A DNA stretch of 64,000 nucleotides from Humidesulfovibrio sp. (GTDB lineage Bacteria; Desulfobacterota; Desulfovibrionia; Desulfovibrionales; Desulfovibrionaceae): positions 62,001-126,000 of the forward strand of contig NZ_JAVHLD010000006.1 of NCBI RefSeq assembly GCF_031082295.1, read 5' to 3'. Position numbers and translations under genes: made by a program. Of the stretch, positions 1-7,004 are shown in pieces; position 1 is the stretch's first letter; every line of letters begins with the position of its first letter. Under the pieces are notes generated by a model. That model saw only the letters and a program-made list of their open reading frames with translations. It was not told where the DNA came from and did not search any database.

Positions 1-464
1 CCGCTCCGGGCATCCACAAGGACGCGCTTGCGGAGCTGCTGCGCGGCTGCGGGGCGCAGGACACGGACAAGGCCGTCGCCGACCTCACCAAGGGCTGGGA
101 CGCCGTGCGCGGGCAGCAGGTGCTGGTCACGGACGAGATCCTCCTGCCCGGCGCTGGTCAATACGGCCTGAGGGTGTTAGAGGACACCAAGCCCGAAAGC
201 CCGGGCGAGGCCCAGCCGGAACTCATGGGCGGGCCGGGCCGCCAGGGCAGGCTGACCAGGCCAAGCGGCCCGGAGGCACTCGCCCTGCGCTCCAGCCTGG
301 CCCTGCTCTCGCGGGTGGCCCTAAGCCCCGGCGGAGACCTGGCCCTGGCCTACGTGGCCCACCGCCAGAGCAGCCCCGGCACCAGCCATTTCGTGCTGCT
401 GCGGCGCGTGGACGCGGGCTGGGTGCTTTGCGGCGCGGCCCAGAAGGACATGATCATCTATTAG
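1..464 (+). CDS. 3' fragment of an unidentified protein
   Basis: The open frame runs in from the window edge (reading from base 3) and stops with TAG at 462-464, so the ORF-track start at 105 is probably internal. The visible 153 or so residues include a C-terminal stretch rich in Leu, Ala and Arg ending in GWVLCGAAQKDMIIY. I do not recognise the family. The codon usage is GC-rich like that of its neighbours, which supports a real coding region. The start, any signal peptide and most of the protein are outside the window. Confidence 0.6.
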   Translation, partial: APGIHKDALAELLRGCGAQDTDKAVADLTKGWDAVRGQQVLVTDEILLPGAGQYGLRVLEDTKPESPGEAQPELMGGPGRQGRLTRPSGPEALALRSSLALLSRVALSPGGDLALAYVAHRQSSPGTSHFVLLRRVDAGWVLCGAAQKDMIIY

Positions 465-546
465 CCGAGCGCTAACCGGCGATACCCGCGCGACAACCGT
501 TCGACAGTCGCGGGTGATGTCGACGAAAGCGGGGGGAGGGACAGGC

Positions 547-1434
547 ATGGCGGACGCAGTGGGCGGATACGTTATCCGGCGCATGGAGCGCGACGAGCTG
601 GACTACGCCGTGAGCCAGGCGGCGGGCGAGGGCTGGAACCCCGGCCTGAACGACGCCGAGGCCTTCTGGCAGGCCGATCCGCAAGGCTATTTCCTGGGAC
701 TGCTCGACGACCGGCCCGTGGCCACCATCTCCGCCGTGGGCTACGGCAACGAGGGCAGCGGCCCCGGCTACGGTTTCGTCGGCCTCTACATCGTGGCGCG
801 GGAACAGCGCGGACTCGGCCTGGGCTACCGCCTGTGGGACGCGGCGCTCAGCACCCTCACCGCGCCGACCATCGGCCTGGACGCGGTCCTGGCCCAGCAG
901 GACACCTACCGCAAGAGCGGCTTTGAACTGGCCATGCGCAACTGCCGCTACGAGGGCAGCTCAAAAGGCAAGGCCCTGAGCCCCATGTCGGCGGGCCTGT
1001 CGCCCCTGGCGGAGTTTTCCCTGGACGAGGTGCTGGCCTATGACCGGCGCTGCTTCCCTGCCCGGCGCGAGGCCTTCCTGCGGCCCTGGCTGAGCCTGCC
1101 GGGCCACGTGGCCCTGGGACTGCGGCGCGGCGGCGCCCTTGCCGGGTACGGCGTGATCCGGCCCTGCGGGCAGGGCAGCAAGATCGGGCCTCTTTTCGCC
1201 GATGACGACGCGGCCGCCCACGCCCTTTTCCACGGCCTGTGCGCCAGCTCGCCGCTGGCCGCCAAGGGCGCGCCGGTGTACCTGGACGTGCCCATGCCGC
1301 ACGCCGGGGCCGTGCGCCTGGCCGAGTCCCACAACATGCGCCCGGTGTTCGAGACAGCGCGCATGTATCGCGGCCCGGCACCGGACGTGGACCTGGGCCG
1401 CACCTTCGGCATCACCAGCTTCGAGCTGGGCTAG
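547..1434 (+). CDS. Two-domain GNAT-family N-acetyltransferase
   Basis: This looks like an acetyl-CoA-dependent acyltransferase of unknown substrate. The N-terminal half (about residues 8-135) has the GNAT pattern, with a beta-strand GFVGLYIVA followed by the acetyl-CoA loop REQRGLGLGYRLW. The C-terminal half resembles the Acetyltransf_18 / DUF1248-type second domain that follows the GNAT fold in YitH-like proteins. I chose ATG 547 over the ORF-track start at 514 because a GGGGGAGGGA ribosome-binding site lies just upstream of 547. It stands alone, convergent with the next gene. The family is fairly sure, but the substrate is unknown. Confidence 0.85.
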   Translation: MADAVGGYVIRRMERDELDYAVSQAAGEGWNPGLNDAEAFWQADPQGYFLGLLDDRPVATISAVGYGNEGSGPGYGFVGLYIVAREQRGLGLGYRLWDAALSTLTAPTIGLDAVLAQQDTYRKSGFELAMRNCRYEGSSKGKALSPMSAGLSPLAEFSLDEVLAYDRRCFPARREAFLRPWLSLPGHVALGLRRGGALAGYGVIRPCGQGSKIGPLFADDDAAAHALFHGLCASSPLAAKGAPVYLDVPMPHAGAVRLAESHNMRPVFETARMYRGPAPDVDLGRTFGITSFELG

Positions 1435-1519
1435 CGCCCACGCGCAAAGGCCGCCTGACGAAGAAGACCGGAGCCCCCTTTCGGAAGCCCCGGCCCGTGG
1501 TGGTCGTTCTGTGTGACGG

Positions 1520-2035
1520 CTAGTCGCGGTCGCCGTGGCCGTACTTCTTGGCCTGGCCCGGAGGCATGCCGTTCTTCCAGCCCTTGTGCTTGCCCTTGTT
1601 CTTGTGCCACTTTTCGAAGCGCTCGTCGTCGTCGTGGTCATGCCCGCGGCGGTAGTCGCGCTCGCCATAGTGGCCGGTGGCCACGCCGACCACGAAGGGG
1701 TTTACGTGCAGCTCATGGGCGATGCGGCCCCAGCTGATGCCCCGGGCGCGCATGCCCTCAACGACCTTGCGCGAGACGTTGGCGGCCTCGCTCATGGCGC
1801 GGACGCGCTCGCGCTCAAGCTCCGCTTCCTTGCGCAGCAGCCGCTCTTTCGCGCTGTCGATCTCATTCGGCCTGTCCTTCATGATGCGCTGGATCTGCTC
1901 CACGTCGTCGAGCACGCGCTCGATGCGGTCCAGGGCCACGTCGGTGCTGGTGCTGGCCTGGGCCGGGGCGGCCAGAAGCAGTCCGGTCAGGCCCACGGCG
2001 ACCATCAGGGTGACGAAAATCTGTGCACGTTTCAT
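1520..2035 (-). CDS. Small exported coiled-coil protein with His-rich tail
   Basis: The N-terminus (MKRAQIFVTLMVAVGLTGLLLAAPAQA) is a clear signal peptide with an AQA cleavage site, so the product is probably periplasmic. Residues about 35-95 are heptad-like, rich in Glu, Arg and Leu, and probably helical. The last 45 residues are very polar and His/Asp/Lys-rich (RRGHDHDDDERFEKWHKNKG), ending near PPGQAKKYG. I do not recognise a named family. The His/Asp stretch could bind metal or a polyanion, but that is inference. It is convergent with the GNAT gene and has its own region upstream (2036-2207). Confidence 0.75.
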   Translation of the reverse strand: MKRAQIFVTLMVAVGLTGLLLAAPAQASTSTDVALDRIERVLDDVEQIQRIMKDRPNEIDSAKERLLRKEAELERERVRAMSEAANVSRKVVEGMRARGISWGRIAHELHVNPFVVGVATGHYGERDYRRGHDHDDDERFEKWHKNKGKHKGWKNGMPPGQAKKYGHGDRD

Positions 2036-2207
2036 CCAGTTGCTCCATTTTTTGCCTGTTTTGGCGCCAGCTCGCGCAAATAATTGCGCAGTAGCCGTGG
2101 CGGGCGCCCTGTGCGGAACCTAAAAGCAACAACAGTGCCAAGCCGTCCGAGTTGGGGGGAGCCCCCGGTCATCCCTGCCGCACCCGGCGCAGACGCCTTT
2201 CCTTTTC

Positions 2208-3539
2208 TCAGAACCCGTGGCGCTGGTATTCCTTGTCGCGGCGGTTGATGAACTGGGCGAAGCGGTAGCCCTCCTTGACCTGGGCCTCCTCGTAGATGCT
2301 GTAGCCCAGGCTGCGGCAGGCGTCGCAGGCGCCGATGGGCACCTCGATGCCCAGGCAGGCCGGGTTCTTGGTGGTGCGGCTGACGATCTTCAACAAGCCG
2401 CGGCAGGAGCCGCACAGGAACAGCTCCTCGGTTTGGGCCTCGGTGATGTCGTCGGTGTCGTAGTAGATGTTCTTGTGGCGCACGAACCACTCGCCGGTCT
2501 CCTGGCGGGTGACGAAGCCGTCCTTGTGCTCGGTGGGCGGGTGGAAGTAGACATTTGGGATGGTGTCGCACAGCCGGTCGATGTAGTCGGCCAGGTCCGG
2601 GCGCTGGCGGTGCTTCACGGCATCAAAGGCGGGCTCGCGCACGCCGGTGTAGTCCAGCCCGGCCAGCGACAGGGCGATGCCCAGGTTCACGTAGGGCAGC
2701 GCGCCCTGGATAGCGTAGCCGCCTTCCAGCACGGCGATGTCCGGCTTCAGGAGCTCGGTCATGCGGGCGTAGCCCTGGGCCGTCAGGTTCATGTTGGTTA
2801 TGGGGTCGGTGAAGTGGTTGTCCTGCCCGGCGGAGTTGACCACGATCTCGGGCGCGAAGTCCTTGAGGATGGGCAGCACGATGCGCTCCATGACCGCGAG
2901 GTAGCCCTCGTCGCCGGTGCCGGGGGGCAGGGGAATGTTCACCGTGCGGCCCAGCGCGCCCGGCCCGCCGCACTCCGTGGGAAAGCCGGAGCCGGGGTAC
3001 AGCGTGCGGCCGTCCTGGTGCAGCGAGATGAACAAAACGTCCGGGTCGTGCCAGTAGATGTCCTGCGTGCCGTCGCCGTGGTGGCAGTCGGTGTCGACCA
3101 CGGCGATCCTCTTCACGCCGTATTTCTCGCGCAGGTGCTCGATCATCACCGCCTCGGTGTTGATGTTGCAGAACCCGCGCGAGCCCTGCACCACCTTCAT
3201 GGCGTGGTGTCCGGGCGGGCGCACCAGGGCAAACGCGCGCTTGTGCCGGCCGGTCATCACAAGGTCCGCGGCGGTGATGGTGCCCCCCGCGGCCACCAGG
3301 TGCGAGCGCGTGGCCACGGATTCCACCTCTGGGAAGCAGAAATGCGCGCGCTCCACGTCCTCGCGCCCGGCCACGCCGGGCTTGTGCTCGTCCACGCCCT
3401 CGATGTCGAACAGGCCTTCTTCCTTGAGCTGGTCCTGGGTGTAGAGCAGGCGCTCCTCGCGCTCCGGGTGGGTGGGGGAGATGCTCCAGTCGAACGCGGG
3501 AAAAAGGATGATCCCCAGGCTGTGCTTGGCTCCGTGCAT
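2208..3539 (-). CDS. Histone deacetylase / AcuC / acetylpolyamine amidohydrolase family protein with Cys-pair tail
   Basis: This is a zinc-dependent amidohydrolase of the HDAC superfamily, 443 aa. The catalytic HH pair is in RPPGHHAM. The zinc-ligand region is DTDCHHGDGTQ, with the third ligand Asp in SAGQDNHFTDP. The closing glycine/tyrosine motif is LEGGY. After the catalytic domain (about 1-330) there is a 110-residue extension with CGSCRG and CDACR, a zinc-ribbon-like CxxC...CxxC arrangement not usual in HDAC-like proteins. The gene begins 3 nt after the stop of the hydantoinase A-like gene, so the two are almost surely co-transcribed. The substrate is unknown; deacetylation of a small molecule is more likely than of protein. 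Confidence 0.88.
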   Translation of the reverse strand: MHGAKHSLGIILFPAFDWSISPTHPEREERLLYTQDQLKEEGLFDIEGVDEHKPGVAGREDVERAHFCFPEVESVATRSHLVAAGGTITAADLVMTGRHKRAFALVRPPGHHAMKVVQGSRGFCNINTEAVMIEHLREKYGVKRIAVVDTDCHHGDGTQDIYWHDPDVLFISLHQDGRTLYPGSGFPTECGGPGALGRTVNIPLPPGTGDEGYLAVMERIVLPILKDFAPEIVVNSAGQDNHFTDPITNMNLTAQGYARMTELLKPDIAVLEGGYAIQGALPYVNLGIALSLAGLDYTGVREPAFDAVKHRQRPDLADYIDRLCDTIPNVYFHPPTEHKDGFVTRQETGEWFVRHKNIYYDTDDITEAQTEELFLCGSCRGLLKIVSRTTKNPACLGIEVPIGACDACRSLGYSIYEEAQVKEGYRFAQFINRRDKEYQRHGF

Positions 3540-3542
3540 GGC

Positions 3543-5336
3543 TTATCCCCTCTCCCCGGCTTTGTCCGCCAGTTGGCCGGTGGCCAGTTTGAGCGAATGC
3601 CCCGCGACCCGGCCGCCGGGAGGCACCGCTGGCTGGCCGTTCAGGGTGAAGGCCACGCCGGGCTTGATCTGGCATTTGACGCGGATGTTCTTGCCCGTGG
3701 TGCGGCCCTCGTCCACCATGTTGAAGCTGGAGGCGTGGGTCACCTGGGCGTTGTCGCGGTCGGCGAAGACGCCCATCTCCGAGAGGTGCGCCAGCATGTG
3801 GTTCATGGCGTCGCGCTCGGCGTCCTTGAGGCTGTAGGTGCGCGGCACGTTCTCGCGGTGGCGCAGCGCCGGGATGAACATGACGCCCTTCTCGGTGTCG
3901 GCGAAGAGTTCCAGGCTGGCGGTGTTGCGCGTCAGCGCCGCGCCGATGGCGTTGGCCACGCCGAAGTGTTCCGGCACCACGGTGAACAGCTCGAAGCGCT
4001 GGCGCACGGCCTCCTTCATGGCGGCCGCCGGACCGCCCATGAGGTACACCCGGCCCGGGGCCACGCGGCGACCTTCCAGCAGCTCGTGGATGGTGTACAC
4101 GGGCTTGTCGTTGATCTCGGCAAGGAGCTCCTGGGTGGAGGCGTAGATGGCTTCCGCCGCCGCCGCCACGGCCTGTCCGGCCAGCATGTCGGGCTTGATG
4201 GAGTGCCGCGCCGCGAACTCGGCCAGGCCCGCGCGGGAGGCCTCGACGTTGCCGTGGGCGCAGGCCCCGGTGACGTTCAGCGCGTCGATGAGCGTGGGCC
4301 GCGCGCCTGCCGGCAGGGCCGCGCCAGCGGGCACGGAGTCGGCCAGGGACGGCCCCAGGCGGTTGGGGCCAACGCGCACGGCCTCGCCCAGCACGTTGAT
4401 GGCCGAGTCGCCGCCGATGCCGATGGAGCGGACCTTGAGGGCGCGCACCAGGGTGGGGTGGGAGCCGATGTTGATGCCGTCGTTCTCCACCAGGGGCTGG
4501 CCGTCCACGAACACGGCGATGTCCGTGGTGGTGCCGCCGATGTCCAGGATCACGGAGTCGCGCGTGATGTCGCACAGGGCGATGATGCCCATGACGCTGG
4601 CCGCCGGGCCGGAGAAGATGCTCTGCACGGGCATGCGCCGCGCCTGGGAGAGCGGAAAGGTGCCGCCGTCGGCCTTCAGGGTGTTCACGCGCACGTGGCC
4701 CAGGCCCAGCTCGGCCAGGCTTTTCTCCACGGCGTCGGCAAAGGCGTTGAACACCCGCCAGACCGCGCAGTTGAAATAGGCCGTGGCCAGCCGCCTGGGA
4801 AAGTTGAGCCGCCCGCCCAGCTCGTGGCCCAGGGTCACGTAGTCCGGGCCCTGCCCGCCAGAGGGGCCGAGGGACTGTCGCAGGGTGTTCTCGTGCAGGG
4901 GGTTTCTCGTGCTGAACTTGCCCACGCAGCCGAACACGCGCACGCCCGAAGCGCGGCAGGCGTCGATGGCGGCGCGGGCCTTGGCCTCGTCCAGGCGGTC
5001 GGTTTCGGTGCCGCGATGGTCGATGGCCCCGGGCAGCACGTGGTAGTCGCGGCAGAGCATGAACTCGTGCGCGCTGATGCCCGGGCCGGGGATGACCAGC
5101 ATGCCCACGTCCTCGGTGGTGCCCTGGACGATGGCGTTGGTGGAGAGCGTGGTGGACAGGTTCAGCTGGAGCACGCCGTCCGGCTTCACGGTCCGCAGGA
5201 TCTCCCGCAGCGCCTGGTTCACCGAGGCCAGCAGGTCCGACTGGTCCGTCTTGACCTTCACCTGGGCCTTGATTCCCGTCTCGTCCAGCGCCACGGCGTC
5301 CGTGTGCGTCCCGCCAACATCAATGCCGAGATACAT
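3543..5336 (-). CDS. Hydantoinase A / 5-oxoprolinase family ATP-dependent hydrolase
   Basis: The 597-aa protein has the actin-like ATPase fold of HyuA/OplA. The first phosphate-binding motif is GIDVGGTHTDAV at the N-terminus. The second is LDIGGTTTDIAVF near residue 255, followed by a glycine-rich adenosine motif (YLMGGPAAA). No HyuB-like partner is adjacent. The partner here is the HDAC-family gene that starts 3 nt downstream, an unusual pairing. HyuA enzymes use ATP to open hydantoin, oxoproline or acetophenone-type substrates, so the operon may open a cyclic amide and then remove an acyl group. That scheme is inference. Confidence 0.88.
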   Translation of the reverse strand: MYLGIDVGGTHTDAVALDETGIKAQVKVKTDQSDLLASVNQALREILRTVKPDGVLQLNLSTTLSTNAIVQGTTEDVGMLVIPGPGISAHEFMLCRDYHVLPGAIDHRGTETDRLDEAKARAAIDACRASGVRVFGCVGKFSTRNPLHENTLRQSLGPSGGQGPDYVTLGHELGGRLNFPRRLATAYFNCAVWRVFNAFADAVEKSLAELGLGHVRVNTLKADGGTFPLSQARRMPVQSIFSGPAASVMGIIALCDITRDSVILDIGGTTTDIAVFVDGQPLVENDGINIGSHPTLVRALKVRSIGIGGDSAINVLGEAVRVGPNRLGPSLADSVPAGAALPAGARPTLIDALNVTGACAHGNVEASRAGLAEFAARHSIKPDMLAGQAVAAAAEAIYASTQELLAEINDKPVYTIHELLEGRRVAPGRVYLMGGPAAAMKEAVRQRFELFTVVPEHFGVANAIGAALTRNTASLELFADTEKGVMFIPALRHRENVPRTYSLKDAERDAMNHMLAHLSEMGVFADRDNAQVTHASSFNMVDEGRTTGKNIRVKCQIKPGVAFTLNGQPAVPPGGRVAGHSLKLATGQLADKAGERG

Positions 5337-5367
5337 GGGCAGCGCCCCCCCCTTGATTGTCGTCCCC

Positions 5368-5385
5368 GGTCGACGGCTGTCGACC
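5368..5385. promoter_or_regulatory. Inverted repeat in the leader region upstream of the HyuA-HDAC operon
   Basis: GGTCGAC-ggct-GTCGACC forms 7-bp perfect arms with a 4-nt loop, 32 bp upstream of the hydantoinase start. A second, weaker inverted repeat (CGGACC-ttctgc-GGTCCG) lies at 5401-5418. Either could be an operator or an mRNA hairpin. There is no T-run, so a simple terminator is less likely. Confidence 0.35.
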
Positions 5386-5560
5386 TCAGTGGCCCCCCAC
5401 CGGACCTTCTGCGGTCCGAATCAAGACTGGTAGCACCGCCTGGCGGCGGGCGTAAAGGGTCGGGGCGGCGGCACTTCGGCGGGCGGTTGCCAGGGCTCGG
5501 TGGATGGTAGGAGGGTGGCCCGGTGCGCGGTCCGGCTTGGAGTCCGGCGCGGGCGTGCGG

Positions 5561-6805
5561 CTATGGCGTCAGGAACTCCAGGCAGAGGATGAGCTGGATG
5601 TTTTCGCGGTTGTAGAACCGCGCGGAGATGGTGCAGGCGGGCACGCGCGCGTGGACGGAGATGAACGGCTGGGACACGAACTTGTCGAAGCCGCTTTTCA
5701 GGTGCACCATGTCCTCGCGGATGCCCATGTCCTCGCCCTTGCCGCGCTCCGGTCCGAGCAGCGGGCACTCGGCCACGAGGCTTTTCTTGAAGGCGCGCGG
5801 GGTGATCTGCACGCCGTTTTCGTCCAGCACGTAAACGCAGAGCAGGCTCTCCTCGCTGTTGGCGAAGCGCTCGGCCACGGCGGGCAGGTCGTGGATGATG
5901 GTTTCGCCCATCTTGCTCCCCACCTTGCGCAGAACCTTGTGGAAGTCCTCGAACCGCTTGCGCTTTTGCACCACCTCGGCCTGGGCGCGCTCGCGGTACC
6001 TGCGGTTGATGTCCTCGACCTTGATGAGGAAGGCGCGGATGGGGTCCTTTTCCTGGCAGTCCTTGTCCTTGGTGTAGCAGTAGCCCTGCTGGATGTTCAC
6101 GCCCCATTCCAGCAGGCGCGCGGCCTCCTCCTCGCTCTCCACGTTCTTGGCCACCACCACGCTGCCCAGGCGGTCCGCCAGGCTGCACAGGCCGGAAACC
6201 ATGTCGCGCTTGAACTCCTTGCCCTCCACGTCGGTGTACGAGGCGCGGTCGATTTTGATGTAGTCCGGCTTGAGGGTGTAGAGCTCCTCCGTGGGCGCCG
6301 AGAGGCCGTCCATGGCGTCGATGGAGAGCTTGAAGCCGCGCTCGCGGTAGAAGTGCACGAAGCGGTAGATTTCCTGGCTGTTCAGGCCGGGGCGCTCCAT
6401 CTCGATGATGACGCGGTTGCCGGCCAGGCCCATGGCCTCGCAGATGGCGGCGAGGTGGCCGGGTTTTTCGGCCGCGGCCACGCCCACGGCGTCGACGTTC
6501 AGGAAGATCTTCATGTGCTGGTGGCGCTCGGCGATGGGTCGGAAGGCCTCCAGGGCCTTGCGGCGGCACAGGCGGCACAGGCGCAGGCGCACGGCCGCGT
6601 CCCAGGGCTGGGCGAAGAGGTCGTGGGCGTCCAGGCGCGCGCCCTCGCCGCCGATGCTGCGCGAGAAGGCCTCGAAACCGAGGATGGCCTTGCCGCGCAC
6701 GCTGACAACGGGCTGAAAGAAGACGGCTATCTTTTCGTCGGCCAGCAGCTTTTCGATGTTGGCGCCGGCCGGGCCGGACAGGGGGGCCGAAGAATGATTT
6801 GGCAT
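5561..6805 (-). CDS. Degenerate EAL-domain protein (YkuI-like layout)
   Basis: The N-terminal 240 residues have the EAL fold, but the active site is eroded. EAL is EAF (GFEAFSR), the DDFG loop is SIDAMDG, and the conserved AEGVE glutamate is replaced in VVAKNVES. KIDR and the QGYCY ending remain. The C-terminal 150 residues (after a helical linker RERAQAEVVQKRKRFEDF) look like the PAS/PDC-like sensory domain found after EAL in YkuI-type proteins. It is therefore probably a c-di-GMP-binding or protein-interaction module rather than an active phosphodiesterase. It is divergent from an intact EAL regulator, which suggests linked c-di-GMP signalling. Confidence 0.85.
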   Translation of the reverse strand: MPNHSSAPLSGPAGANIEKLLADEKIAVFFQPVVSVRGKAILGFEAFSRSIGGEGARLDAHDLFAQPWDAAVRLRLCRLCRRKALEAFRPIAERHQHMKIFLNVDAVGVAAAEKPGHLAAICEAMGLAGNRVIIEMERPGLNSQEIYRFVHFYRERGFKLSIDAMDGLSAPTEELYTLKPDYIKIDRASYTDVEGKEFKRDMVSGLCSLADRLGSVVVAKNVESEEEAARLLEWGVNIQQGYCYTKDKDCQEKDPIRAFLIKVEDINRRYRERAQAEVVQKRKRFEDFHKVLRKVGSKMGETIIHDLPAVAERFANSEESLLCVYVLDENGVQITPRAFKKSLVAECPLLGPERGKGEDMGIREDMVHLKSGFDKFVSQPFISVHARVPACTISARFYNRENIQLILCLEFLTP

Positions 6806-6817
6806 GAGAGAAGTTCC

Positions 6818-6846
6818 TCCGCGGGGAGTGAGTGAATCCCCGCGGA
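6818..6846 (-). promoter_or_regulatory. 10-bp perfect inverted repeat over the ribosome-binding site of the EAL gene
   Basis: TCCGCGGGGA and TCCCCGCGGA form 10-bp perfect arms separated by 9 nt. On the minus strand the distal arm merges into the GGAGGAAC ribosome-binding site of the EAL gene, 8 to 13 nt before its ATG. Folding in the mRNA could partly hide the site. Confidence 0.5.
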
Positions 6847-6850
6847 AATA

Positions 6851-6879
6851 CGTATATCGAAAGACCTCGCGCCCGACAA
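6851..6879 (-). promoter_or_regulatory. Candidate sigma70-type promoter for the EAL gene
   Basis: On the minus strand TTGTCG and TATACG are separated by exactly 17 nt, each matching 4 of 6 consensus bases. The site lies just upstream of the inverted repeat, placing that repeat in the 5' untranslated leader. Confidence 0.4.
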
Positions 6880-7004
6880 CGGGAAACTGGATGCGTGGGT
6901 GCCAATGGAGCGAAAGGTGCTGTACAATGCGTTAATCATGATATAGCAGGATGAAGTGAGCGTTCTCCCTGAGACGAATATGCTGGCATTCCAGGAGCGC
7001 GGTA

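Noticed and set aside
2217-5510. Long plus-strand ORF of 1097 aa
   Set aside because: It is antisense to the HyuA-HDAC operon. The translation is Val/Ala/Gly/His-rich with no motif, as expected for a GC-rich shadow frame.
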